The position numbers were made by a program, and so were the translations under genes. Of a DNA stretch of 10,950 bases, positions 4,249 to 10,950 are shown piece after piece. The stretch covers positions 1 to 10,950 of the forward strand of contig DATKCN010000395.1 in assembly GCA_035513175.1 (NCBI GenBank). The letters run 5' to 3'. A model generated the notes under the pieces. The model saw only the letters and a program-made list of their open reading frames with translations. It did no database searches and had not been told where the DNA came from. The DNA is from DATKCN01 sp035513175. Its GTDB lineage: Bacteria; Chloroflexota; Chloroflexia; Thermomicrobiales; CFX8. Every line of letters begins with the position of its first letter. Position 1 is the stretch's first letter.

Positions 4249-7222
4249 CAAGCCCAATCGGACTCCCAATTCCAATCCCAATCTCCCCCCTCTCCGCGCC
4301 GGCGAGGGGGGCCGGGGGGGTGGGGTTCCCCGCCGCGTCGAAGAACCCTTCGTCCCCGAACGCACCTCCGGCCTCTCGTCCTACCCCCCGCCCGAATCGT
4401 GGGACGACTGGACCGAGCTTGACGCGAAAGCCTGGCCGGAGCGCAAGGAGCGCCACTACGCCATCGTCCCGACCATCTGCTTCAACTGCGAGGCCGCCTG
4501 CGGGCTGCTGGCCTACATCGACAAGGAGACGATGAAGGTCCAGAAGCTGGAGGGCAACCCGTTTCACCCCGGCAGCCGTGGGCGGAACTGCGCCAAGGGC
4601 CCGGCCACGATCAATCAGGTCAACGACCCCGAGCGCATTCTGTATCCGATGAAGCGTTCCGGCCCGCGTGGCTCCGGTCAGTGGGAGCGCACGACGTGGG
4701 AAGCGGCGCTGGACGACATCGGCGGGCGCATTCGAAACGCCCTGGTTGAGGGCCGCCAGAACGAGGTCATGTACCACGTCGGCCGGCCCGGCGAGGACGG
4801 CTACATGGAGCGCGTGCTGCAATCGTGGGGCGTCGACGGGCACAACTCACACACCAACATCTGCTCCTCCGGCGGGCGCGCTGGCTACGCGTTCTGGATG
4901 GGCATCGACCGTCCCTCTCCCGACTACAGCAACGCACGCTTCATCCTGCTCATCTCGGCGCACCTCGAAAGCGGGCACTACTTCAACCCGCACGCCCAGC
5001 GCATCATCGAAGCGAAGATGGCTGGCGCCAAGATCGCCGTCATGGACCCGCGCCTCTCCAACACGGCCTCGATGGCCAACTACTGGCTCGCGCCCGCGCC
5101 CGGAACCGACACCGTCGTTCTGCTGGCGATGGCGAACATCCTCATACAGGAGGAGACGTTCGACCGCGAGTTCGTGCGGCGCTGGACGAACTGGGACGAG
5201 TTCCTGCGGGTCATGCACCCGACCGTCGAGCCGACGTTCGACAACTTCGTCACGATCCTGAAGGAGACCTACAGCGACTACACGCCCGAGTTCGCCGAGG
5301 CCGAGAGCGGCGTGGCTGCCGAGATGATCGTCACGATTGCCGGAGAGATTGCCAAGGCGGGTTCGGCGTTTTCGTCGCACAACTGGCGGGCAGCTGCGGC
5401 CGGACATCTGGGCGGCTGGACCGTGCCACGCGCGCTGTTCTTCCTTAACGTGCTGACGGGCAGCATTGGCACGCAGGGCGGGACGAACCCCAACGTCTGG
5501 AACAAGTTCGTGCCGCGCCCCTTCGCCGAGCCAGTCAAGCAGAAGGTCTGGAACGAGCTGACGTGGCCGAAGGAATACCCGCTCGCCCACCATGAGATGA
5601 GCTTTCTGCTGCCCCACTTCCTTAAGGAAGGTCGCGGCAAGCTGGCCGCCTACTTCACGCGCGTCTATAACCCGCTCTGGACCAACCCCGACGGCTTCAC
5701 CTGGATGGACGTGCTGCAGGACGAGGCGAAGATCGAGCTGCACGCGGCCCTGACGCCGACCTGGAGCGAGAGCGCCTGGTTCGCCGACTACGTGCTGCCG
5801 ATGGGGCATTCCCCCGAGCGGCACGACACCCTCTCCTACGAGACGCACGCCGCCAAATGGGTCGGCTTCCGCCAGCCGGTCCTGCGCGTCGCGATGGAGC
5901 GCATGGGGCAGACGGTCGAGCACACCTGGCAGGCCAATCCCGGCGAGGTCTGGGAAGAGGCCGAGTTCTGGATCGAGCTGTCGTGGCGCATCGACCCTGA
6001 CGGCTCGCTGGGCATTCGCAAGCTGTACGAGTCCCCCTACCGCCCCGGCGAGAAGCTGAAGATCGACGAGTACTACCAGTGGATGTTCGAGAACTCGGTG
6101 CCGGGGCTGCCGGAGGCGGCCGCCGCCGAGGGTTTGACACCGCTGGAATACATGCGGAAGTACAGCGCCTTCGAAATTCTGAAGCAGCCCGAGCGGCAGT
6201 TCGATGACCCGGTTCCGGAAGCGGATCTCGCCGGTTCAGTGACGCAAGACGGCAACGGCGTTATCCTCAGCCCGTCGCCCCGGCCGCACGGGCCGGACAT
6301 CACCCCCATGCCGGGCAAGCCGCCGGGCACGGGCGACCGCGTGGTGGGCGTCATGGTCGACGGAGTCGCGCGGCGGGGCTTCCCGACGCCGTCCGGCAAG
6401 CTGGAGTTCTTCTCGCGCACGGTGGCTGAGTGGGGCTGGCCGGAGTACGCGATTCCGACCTACATCCAGAGTCAGGTGTCCCCGTCGCTGCTCGACCGTG
6501 AGGCGGGCGAGATGGCGCTGCTGCCGAACTACCGCATCCCAACGTTGATTCACACGCGCTCCGGCAACTCGAAGTGGCTGAACGAGATCAGCCACACCAA
6601 CCCGCTCTGGCTGCATCCGTCGGACGCGAAGCGCATCGGGGTCGAGACGGGCGATCTGGCGCGCATCGAGACGGAGATCGGGTACTTCGTGGACCGGGTC
6701 TGGGTAACGGAGGGCATGCGCCCCGGCGTGGCGGCCTGCTCGCACCACCTCGGGCGCTGGCGGTTGAGCGAGACTACCGGCAACGAGCGCTGGTCGTCGT
6801 CGCTGGTGGCAATCGATGAGACGGAGCCGGGGGTCTTCCGGCTGACGCAGAGGCAGGGCATCGCCCCGTTCGAGAGCGACGACCCCGACTCCTCGAGGAT
6901 CTGGTGGACGGAGGGTGGCGTGCATCAGAACCTGACCTTTCCGGTGCAGCCCGATCCGATTTCCGGGTCGCACGCATGGCACCAGAAGGTGCGGGTGGTC
7001 AAGGCCGGCCCCACCGACCGTTACGCCGATGTCGTCGTCGACACCAACAAGGCGCATGAGGTCTACAAGCGCTGGCTGGCGTTGACGCGACCCGCGCCGG
7101 GGCCGGATGGGCTGCGCCGCCCGCTGTGGCTGCTACGGCCGTACAAGCCGGATCCCAGCGCCTTCGCGATCGACGGTCCGGTGGGACGGAGCGAGCGGGC
7201 CAGTAGCGAGGCGACGTCGTAG
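4235..7222 (+). CDS. Molybdopterin-dependent oxidoreductase catalytic subunit (DMSO reductase family)
   Basis: This is the catalytic subunit of a complex iron-sulfur molybdoenzyme, 995 residues, binding a 4Fe-4S cluster and a bis-pterin molybdenum or tungsten cofactor. Residues 82, 85, 89 and 119 form the CxxCxxxC-x29-C cluster motif (ICFNCEAACG ... RNCAKG). Cys210 in HTNICSSGGRAGY lies where the metal-ligating residue is expected. The C-terminal third (about 790-920) is the dinucleotide-binding domain (HTRSGNSKWLNEISHTNPLWLHP, GDLARIET). The start at 4235 has AAAGGAG six to seven bases upstream; an in-frame ATG at 4184 does not. Residues 7-17 (PN-rich) come from a hexamer repeat, and about 16-32 from the right REP-like arm, so the first 35 residues look acquired. 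There is no Tat signal, suggesting a cytoplasm-facing enzyme, as in SoeABC. The partner is the FeS-NrfD fusion upstream. Polysulfide, sulfite, formate or another substrate cannot be decided here. Confidence 0.93.
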   Translation: MTATNKPNRTPNSNPNLPPLRAGEGGRGGGVPRRVEEPFVPERTSGLSSYPPPESWDDWTELDAKAWPERKERHYAIVPTICFNCEAACGLLAYIDKETMKVQKLEGNPFHPGSRGRNCAKGPATINQVNDPERILYPMKRSGPRGSGQWERTTWEAALDDIGGRIRNALVEGRQNEVMYHVGRPGEDGYMERVLQSWGVDGHNSHTNICSSGGRAGYAFWMGIDRPSPDYSNARFILLISAHLESGHYFNPHAQRIIEAKMAGAKIAVMDPRLSNTASMANYWLAPAPGTDTVVLLAMANILIQEETFDREFVRRWTNWDEFLRVMHPTVEPTFDNFVTILKETYSDYTPEFAEAESGVAAEMIVTIAGEIAKAGSAFSSHNWRAAAAGHLGGWTVPRALFFLNVLTGSIGTQGGTNPNVWNKFVPRPFAEPVKQKVWNELTWPKEYPLAHHEMSFLLPHFLKEGRGKLAAYFTRVYNPLWTNPDGFTWMDVLQDEAKIELHAALTPTWSESAWFADYVLPMGHSPERHDTLSYETHAAKWVGFRQPVLRVAMERMGQTVEHTWQANPGEVWEEAEFWIELSWRIDPDGSLGIRKLYESPYRPGEKLKIDEYYQWMFENSVPGLPEAAAAEGLTPLEYMRKYSAFEILKQPERQFDDPVPEADLAGSVTQDGNGVILSPSPRPHGPDITPMPGKPPGTGDRVVGVMVDGVARRGFPTPSGKLEFFSRTVAEWGWPEYAIPTYIQSQVSPSLLDREAGEMALLPNYRIPTLIHTRSGNSKWLNEISHTNPLWLHPSDAKRIGVETGDLARIETEIGYFVDRVWVTEGMRPGVAACSHHLGRWRLSETTGNERWSSSLVAIDETEPGVFRLTQRQGIAPFESDDPDSSRIWWTEGGVHQNLTFPVQPDPISGSHAWHQKVRVVKAGPTDRYADVVVDTNKAHEVYKRWLALTRPAPGPDGLRRPLWLLRPYKPDPSAFAIDGPVGRSERASSEATS
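4253..4282 (+). repeat. CCCAAT hexamer repeat translated as a PN-rich peptide
   Basis: Hexamers read CCCAAT, CGGACT, CCCAAT, TCCAAT, CCCAAT from 4253 to 4282. In the frame of the molybdenum subunit they encode PN-RT-PN-SN-PN. The stretch abuts the inner edge of the right REP-like arm. Confidence 0.7.
4279..4329 (-). repeat. REP-like GC-rich palindrome, right (inverted) arm, inside the coding sequence
   Basis: It is the reverse complement, nearly base for base, of 3776-3823: CAATCT, CCCCCCTCTCC, GCGCCGGCGAGGGGGG, then TGGGGTTCC. Differences are one substitution and three 1-bp expansions in homopolymer runs. It is read in frame as LPPLRAGEGGRGGGV of the molybdenum subunit. Together the two arms enclose the DUF559 gene in a segment of about 550 bp. 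Confidence 0.85.
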
Positions 7223-7260
7223 CGCGTCTCCTGCCTGTCCCCCAGCGTTGCCAGAGGCCG

Positions 7261-7302
7261 GCGATCGATTTGGCGCCACGAGAATAGAGCCCCGTCGATC
7301 GC
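7261..7302. terminator. Weak inverted repeat between convergent genes
   Basis: The 89-bp gap between the convergent molybdenum-subunit and aminotransferase genes holds an 8-bp inverted repeat, GCGATCGA (7261-7268) and TCGATCGC (7295-7302), with a 26-base loop and no T-run. It could help termination in both directions, but the evidence is thin. I see nothing else in this gap. Confidence 0.2.
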
Positions 7303-7311
7303 TATCTCCCG

Positions 7312-8571
7312 CTACCGCGTAAGCTCGCGCTTGACCTGGTCGAGCGCCTCGACATAGCCCCGGACGGTTTCGTCCAGATCGGCGTCGCTGTGCGCGAGCG
7401 AGACGTATACCTTGCCCAGATTGCTGGCGATTCCCCGCTCGAACAGTGCCCGGCCGAGACGTGGCAGGAGCGCCGTGGCCGTGTCTGGCGCGTTGCCTCC
7501 ATCAGTCTTCGTGACGACACCGTTGACAGCTCCCTCGCCAAGCATCTCCAGTGGCAGGTCAAACTCCTCAGCCGCCACATTGAAGCCCGCGCGAAGCCGC
7601 TCGCCGGCATGGTTGAGTCGCTCGTGCGCGCCCGGTTGTGCCAGCTCCGTCAGTGTAGCCAGCCCGGCCGCCGCCCCGATCGGGTTGCCGCTGAGGGTGC
7701 CGCTGATGAACACGTAGCCGGCCTGGCCGCCGCGACGCGGGTCCGCCTGGTCCATGACGTCGCTCCGCCCACAGATGGCCGAGACCGGATAACCGCCACC
7801 AATGATCTTGCCGTAGGTCGCCAGGTCCGGCGTCACGCCGTAGAACTCCTGGCCGCCGCCCCACGCCAGCCGGAACCCGGTGACCACCTCGTCGAAGATG
7901 AGCAAGGCTCCAGCCTCGCGTGTCATCCGCGCCAGCTCCGCGAGGAAGCCGGGCTCGGGCTGGACGACGCGGTGCAGCGGCTCGACGATCACGGCCGCGA
8001 TCTCGCTGGGGTGCGCCGCGAACTGGGCCTCGACCGAAGCCAGGTCATTGAAGGTCGCGGTGAGGACAGTTGCCGCCGTCGCCCTGGGCACCCCCGCCGA
8101 CTGCGTGCTGGCGTAATCGTGATGACCGTGATAGCCGCCCGCGAAGCGCAGCACATAGTCGCGGCCGGTAAAGCCGCGCGCCAACCGCAGCGCCAGATAG
8201 GTGGCCTCGGCGCCGGTGCTGGCGAACATCACCCGCTCGGCGCACGGCGCCGCGTCGACGATCATGCGGCCGAGCCGGATCACCGGCTCATTGAGGGCGT
8301 AGAAGGTCGAGCCACGCGGCGCCTGCTCCTGAACGGCCGCGACCACGTGAGGGTGGGCATGGCCGAGGATCAGCGGTCCAGACCCCAGGATATAGTCCAG
8401 GTAGGCGTCGCCTTCAGTCGTGTAGAGGCGGCTGCCCTCGCCATGGTCGAACACAACATCCTGCATCCACGCTGGCACGGCATACGAGCCGCTGCTCCTT
8501 CCTGGGAAGATGCTGTCCGCGTCCGCGAGCAGCTCCTCCGTGGGCCGGTGAGTCGAGGTCGTATCAGCCAT
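7312..8571 (-). CDS. PLP-dependent class III aminotransferase, glutamate-1-semialdehyde aminomutase-like
   Basis: This encodes a 419-residue pyridoxal-phosphate enzyme of aminotransferase class III, closest in motif style to the HemL/glutamate-1-semialdehyde 2,1-aminomutase group. Visible motifs, numbered from the start at 8571, are STGAEATYLALRLAR near 118, GGYHGHHDY near 146, FDEVVTGFR near 226 with the cofactor-binding Asp227, and TYGKIIGGG with the Schiff-base Lys255, then SGTLSGNP near 290. The ATG at 8571 (MADTTSTH) is preferred over one at 8613 because AGGAGG lies just upstream. No heme-synthesis gene is nearby, so a dedicated tetrapyrrole role is doubtful; an omega-aminotransferase or a mutase on another amino-carbonyl substrate is possible. 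It is a single gene, convergent with the molybdenum subunit, with its own promoter at 8622-8650 and a palindrome in its leader. Confidence 0.9.
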   Translation of the reverse strand: MADTTSTHRPTEELLADADSIFPGRSSGSYAVPAWMQDVVFDHGEGSRLYTTEGDAYLDYILGSGPLILGHAHPHVVAAVQEQAPRGSTFYALNEPVIRLGRMIVDAAPCAERVMFASTGAEATYLALRLARGFTGRDYVLRFAGGYHGHHDYASTQSAGVPRATAATVLTATFNDLASVEAQFAAHPSEIAAVIVEPLHRVVQPEPGFLAELARMTREAGALLIFDEVVTGFRLAWGGGQEFYGVTPDLATYGKIIGGGYPVSAICGRSDVMDQADPRRGGQAGYVFISGTLSGNPIGAAAGLATLTELAQPGAHERLNHAGERLRAGFNVAAEEFDLPLEMLGEGAVNGVVTKTDGGNAPDTATALLPRLGRALFERGIASNLGKVYVSLAHSDADLDETVRGYVEALDQVKRELTR

Positions 8572-8588
8572 CGGATACCTCCTGTCAT

Positions 8589-8604
8589 CACGATCTGGAT
8601 CGTG
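8589..8604. promoter_or_regulatory. Palindromic candidate operator in the aminotransferase leader
   Basis: CACGATC (8589-8595) and GATCGTG (8598-8604) form a perfect 7-bp dyad with a 2-bp centre. It lies between the predicted transcription start of the aminotransferase gene and its ribosome-binding site. The spacing and compact symmetry suit a dimeric repressor. The regulator is unknown. Confidence 0.4.
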
Positions 8605-8621
8605 CTCGATCAAGCCTCAGG

Positions 8622-8650
8622 ACTGTACGCCTCGCTGCCACGCAGGTCAA
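8622..8650 (-). promoter_or_regulatory. Sigma-70-type promoter for the aminotransferase gene
   Basis: On the minus strand TTGACC (plus 8645-8650) and TACAGT (plus 8622-8627) are separated by exactly 17 bp, a near-consensus housekeeping promoter. Transcription would begin near 8615, giving a leader of about 45 bases that contains the palindrome at 8589-8604 and the AGGAGG site. The -35 end lies just left of the molybdenum-subunit remnant. Confidence 0.6.
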
Positions 8651-8655
8651 TCGTG

Positions 8656-8779
8656 ATGTGCGTTGTCGCGAACACGGCGCGCGAGGCCCGCAAGCGCTGG
8701 CTGGCGCTCACCCGCCCCGCTGAGGCTGCTGCGGCCGTACAAGCCGGACCCGAACGCGTACTATGCGAACGACGACTGA
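8656..8779 (+). pseudogene. Frameshifted remnant of the C-terminus of a second molybdopterin oxidoreductase
   Basis: Positions 8656-8720 read VVANTAREARKRWLALTRP, matching VVDTNKAHEVYKRWLALTRP near the end of the molybdenum subunit at about 7030-7095. After a shift of frame, 8719-8779 reads LRLLRPYKPDPNAYYANDD followed by a stop, matching LWLLRPYKPDPSAF of the intact gene. DNA identity is high, including exact matches of 15 bp and 17 bp. Relative to the intact gene, 29 bp are missing between two CCCGC direct repeats, which breaks the frame. No upstream part of the gene is present. It is on the same strand as the intact gene, with the aminotransferase gene between them. Confidence 0.75.
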
Positions 8780-8788
8780 CACACAGAA

Positions 8789-8821
8789 GCGCCGGCCCTG
8801 GGAGGATCTCAGGGCCGGCGC
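8789..8821. terminator. Strong hairpin, probable bidirectional terminator
   Basis: A perfect 12-bp stem, GCGCCGGCCCTG (8789-8800) and CAGGGCCGGCGC (8810-8821), closes a 9-base loop. On the minus strand the stem is followed by TTCTGTGTGT, moderately T-rich, so it best serves the small secreted-protein gene at 8856-9101. It may also have ended the molybdoenzyme transcript whose remnant stops 10 bp upstream. Confidence 0.7.
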
Positions 8822-8855
8822 CGTTCGTCGTGACCGAGGCGTTGCAGGCGCCCGA

Positions 8856-9101
8856 TCAACGAGTGAGGTGTGGTCGGTATGGGTCGCCGTTGAGGCTCGC
8901 CTCAATCGGGTAGAAGTCCGTCAGAACGCGCTTGGTCATCGCCGCCGCGCCGGCGACCGCGCACCCCGTGTAGTCACACTCGGTGTAGCCGACCTGGGCC
9001 GGGGCCGCCGCCGCGACGCCCGTGGAAAGCGCCAGTCCGATGGCGAGTCCCGCGATGCCTGCCAGTCGAATCGTCCGCTGCTTGATGGTGATCGCCTTCA
9101 T
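8856..9101 (-). CDS. Small secreted protein of unknown function
   Basis: This encodes 81 residues that I do not recognise. Residues 1-10 are basic (KAITIKQRTIR), residues 12-33 are a hydrophobic, alanine-rich core ending VAAAAPA, a good Sec signal with an AxA-type cleavage site near residues 31-35. The mature peptide would be only about 46 residues, with two cysteines (C42, C47) in TECDYTGCAV that could form a small disulfide loop, and several aromatic residues near the end (DFYPIEA, DPYRPH). The ATG at 9101 has GGAGAGGGAG upstream. The gene stands alone, followed by the strong hairpin at 8789-8821 and divergent from the XRE/NB-ARC regulator, which could control it. Coding evidence is the signal peptide, ribosome-binding site and terminator. 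Confidence 0.65.
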   Translation of the reverse strand: MKAITIKQRTIRLAGIAGLAIGLALSTGVAAAAPAQVGYTECDYTGCAVAGAAAMTKRVLTDFYPIEASLNGDPYRPHLTR

Positions 9102-9193
9102 GGTGTGCTCCCTCTCCGTGTGAATCTTGTCGTTCGGCTATGTCGCTACTATGGGGCCCATGGCTCCGAGTCACCATGAAGAACTCACAGGAG

Positions 9194-9222
9194 CACTCAC
9201 ATCTCCCGCGAAGATGTGAGTG
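9194..9222. promoter_or_regulatory. 11-bp dyad between divergent genes, candidate operator
   Basis: CACTCACATCT (9194-9204) and AGATGTGAGTG (9212-9222) form a perfect 11-bp inverted repeat around a 7-base centre. A partial extra copy, ACTCAC, lies at 9183-9188. The site is about 55 bp before the regulator gene and about 95 bp from the start of the secreted-protein gene. It could be the binding site of the neighbouring HTH regulator or a transcript hairpin. Confidence 0.5.
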
Positions 9223-9276
9223 TGGTGATGCGGCTCCGCCCGATGCTATGCTGCGTGTGTACCCACGGAGGCGGGC

Positions 9277-10950
9277 ATGGAACGCGCGCGCATGACAGCC
9301 GGCGCCGATGACGGATTTGGCGATCTGCTGCGTCGCGCCAGACGCGCCGCCGGCCACTCCCAGGAGGAACTCGCCGAGCGGGCCGGGATCAGCGCCCGCG
9401 CCATCAGCGATCTGGAGCGCGGCGTCAACCGTGTGCCGCGCCGGGACACACTTGAGCTGATCGCGGACGCACTCGACCTGCCGAAGGACGAACGTCGACG
9501 CTGGGAGCGGGCGCGGCGAACGATGGCGACCCAGGGCGGGCAGGCTGACGTGCGGCAGCCTGATGACGCCTCGACTTCAGGTGTTCCGGTGCCACTTACC
9601 GCGCTGGTGGGTCGCGAGCGGGAGATCGCTGAGATCCGGGGACTGCTCTTCGAGGGCGGTGTGCGGCTGCTGACACTGACTGGCCCAGGCGGCGTCGGCA
9701 AGACCCGGCTGGCGGTCGAAGTTGCTCAACATGCGCAGGCCGAGGACCCGAAAGGTGTCAGCTTCGTTTCGTTGGGAGCGGTCAGAAACTCAGACCGGGT
9801 ATTGGCTGAGATTGGCCGAGCGCTCAGGGTACGCGAGCAAGCCGGCACGCCGATCATCGATCGGCTGATTTCCCATCTCGCTTCCATGCGCCTGCTGCTC
9901 GTGCTCGACAACGTCGAGCAGGTCATTGAGGCGGCCGGATCGTTCGCGGTGCTGCTGGAACGCTGTCCGGCCTTGAAGCTACTGGTGACGAGCCGGACCC
10001 CACTACGAATTCGAGGAGAACAACAGTATGCTGTCGCGCCGCTGGCCGTGCCTGACGGACGCCGACCGCCGAACGTGTCCACGCTGGCGGACTATCCGGC
10101 GGTAGATCTCTTTGTCCTTCGAGCGACCCAGGCCAACTCTTCATTCGCGCTGACGGATGAGAACGCTGCAACGGTGGCGGAGATCTGCATGAGGCTGGAC
10201 GGCTTGCCGCTAGCGATCGAGCTGGCGGCGGCGCGAATCACGGCGCTGTCACCACGCATGCTGCTCGAACGTCTTGAACGTCCGCTGGCGTTGCTTGCAG
10301 GCGGCCCGCGCGATCTCCCAGACCGGCAACGGACGATGCGAGCAGCAATCCAGTGGAGCAATGACCTGCTGGAACCCGAGGAGCAGCGGTTGTTCCGGCG
10401 CCTCAGCGTCTTCGTCGGCGGCTGGACGCTGGAGGCTGCTGAAGCAGTATGTGAGACCGGTGTTGACACCCTGGACGCACTCGTCAGCCTGGTTGAGCAC
10501 GGTCTCGTTCAGCACGTCGAGCAGCTGGACGGCACGACGCGCTATCGCATGCTCGAACCGATCCGTGAGTTCGGCCTGGAACAGTCGCGGGCTGCTGGGG
10601 AGATTGGTGAGGCGCAGCAGCAGTTGGCGAGGTTCATCGCGCGGTTGATTGAATCGGGTGAGCCTCCCAGGTATTGGTCTCCAATCTCCGATGCCTGGCT
10701 CCAACGCTGCGCGATTGAGCACGCCAACATCCGCACGGCGCTCGACTGGCGCCTGGAGCATGAGCCAGTGGGCGCGCTGCGTCTGGCCAGCTCGCTCTAC
10801 TGGTTCTGGCGGATGCATGGATACCTGATCGAAGGCACTCGGTGGCTGGAGGAAGCGCTTCATCTCAATGATGGCGCGCCTGCGCCCGATCGCGCGAAGG
10901 CGATTGCGTCGCTCGCCGATCTCGCATGCTGGCAGAGCCAGTTCGACCGG
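9277..10950 (+). CDS. XRE-HTH / NB-ARC (STAND) ATPase transcriptional regulator (partial, C-terminus cut by the window)
   Basis: 558 codons are visible from the ATG at 9277, which has GGAGG upstream, and the frame is open at the window end. Residues about 13-72 are an XRE-type helix-turn-helix (LLRRARRAAGHSQEELAERAGISARAISDLERG), expected to bind DNA. Residues about 108-400 are an NB-ARC/STAND ATPase: GREREI at 111, Walker A GPGGVGKT at 136-143, Walker B LLLVLDN with Asp211, TSRTPLRIRGE near 232, and GLPLAIELAAAR at 309. The following part (RYRMLEPIREFGLEQ near 424, then helical LDWRLEHEPVGALRLASSLYWFW) begins a TPR-like sensor region. Such proteins switch on ATP exchange after ligand binding; the ligand is unknown. 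It is divergent from the small secreted-protein gene, and the dyad at 9194-9222 is a candidate autoregulatory site. Confidence 0.92.
   Translation, partial: MERARMTAGADDGFGDLLRRARRAAGHSQEELAERAGISARAISDLERGVNRVPRRDTLELIADALDLPKDERRRWERARRTMATQGGQADVRQPDDASTSGVPVPLTALVGREREIAEIRGLLFEGGVRLLTLTGPGGVGKTRLAVEVAQHAQAEDPKGVSFVSLGAVRNSDRVLAEIGRALRVREQAGTPIIDRLISHLASMRLLLVLDNVEQVIEAAGSFAVLLERCPALKLLVTSRTPLRIRGEQQYAVAPLAVPDGRRPPNVSTLADYPAVDLFVLRATQANSSFALTDENAATVAEICMRLDGLPLAIELAAARITALSPRMLLERLERPLALLAGGPRDLPDRQRTMRAAIQWSNDLLEPEEQRLFRRLSVFVGGWTLEAAEAVCETGVDTLDALVSLVEHGLVQHVEQLDGTTRYRMLEPIREFGLEQSRAAGEIGEAQQQLARFIARLIESGEPPRYWSPISDAWLQRCAIEHANIRTALDWRLEHEPVGALRLASSLYWFWRMHGYLIEGTRWLEEALHLNDGAPAPDRAKAIASLADLACWQSQFDR

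Noticed and set aside
3776..4329. Classical insertion sequence
   Set aside because: There is an inverted repeat and an enclosed gene, but no transposase, and I see no target-site duplication at the edges. It is reported as a DUF559/REP-like cassette instead.
7312..8571. Assignment of the aminotransferase as hemL itself
   Set aside because: The motifs place it in the family, but no heme-pathway gene is adjacent and related class III enzymes share the same signatures.
7390..8913. 507-codon plus-strand open frame opposite the aminotransferase
   Set aside because: It is antisense to a clear PLP enzyme and has no recognisable domain; only its end (8656-8720) is meaningful, as part of the molybdenum-subunit remnant.
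9224..9252. Sigma-70 promoter with TATGCT (9247-9252) before the XRE regulator
   Set aside because: The -10 is plausible, but the -35 position reads GGTGAT, so support is insufficient.

Overview
The window is GC-rich, densely packed bacterial DNA. Gene content and style point to Chloroflexota (Thermomicrobia-like): an ECF sigma factor paired with a membrane protein carrying a TolB-type propeller, an FeS-NrfD fusion protein, an XRE/NB-ARC regulator, and GC-rich REP-like palindromes. This taxonomic call is inference from style, not from a marker gene.

Layout. (1) 1-1896, minus strand: an ECF sigma factor followed, with an 11-bp overlap, by a membrane protein with a C-terminal PD40/TolB-like propeller. 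The latter is a probable anti-sigma factor or sensor and runs off the left edge. (2) 1949-2239: a divergent control region holding two head-to-head arrays of heptanucleotide repeats (33-bp perfect inverted repeat) and a candidate ECF-type promoter aimed back at the sigma gene. (3) 2240-7222, plus strand: a molybdoenzyme operon, namely a four-cluster ferredoxin fused to an eight-helix NrfD quinone-interacting membrane subunit, then a 995-residue molybdopterin catalytic subunit. No Tat signal is visible on either, so the complex is predicted to face the cytoplasm. Between them lies a lower-GC DUF559 (Vsr-like nuclease fold) gene, bracketed by a roughly 50-bp imperfect inverted repeat of a REP-like palindrome. 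The right arm is translated as part of the N-terminus of the molybdenum subunit. (4) 7312-8571, minus strand: a PLP-dependent class III aminotransferase of the glutamate-1-semialdehyde aminomutase type, with a good promoter and a palindromic candidate operator. (5) 8656-8779, plus strand: a frameshifted remnant of the C-terminus of a second copy of the molybdenum subunit, followed by a strong hairpin. (6) 8856-9101, minus strand: a small secreted protein of unknown function. (7) 9277 to the right edge, plus strand: a regulator with an XRE helix-turn-helix and a STAND/NB-ARC ATPase, preceded by an 11-bp dyad.

The most unusual theme is short-repeat invasion. Heptamer arrays and REP-like palindromes sit not only between genes but in frame inside two proteins, and one palindrome pair brackets a nuclease-like gene as if forming a mobile cassette. 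The known parts are the sigma/sensor pair, the quinone-linked molybdoenzyme, the aminotransferase and the STAND regulator. The substrates of the molybdoenzyme and aminotransferase cannot be fixed from sequence alone.
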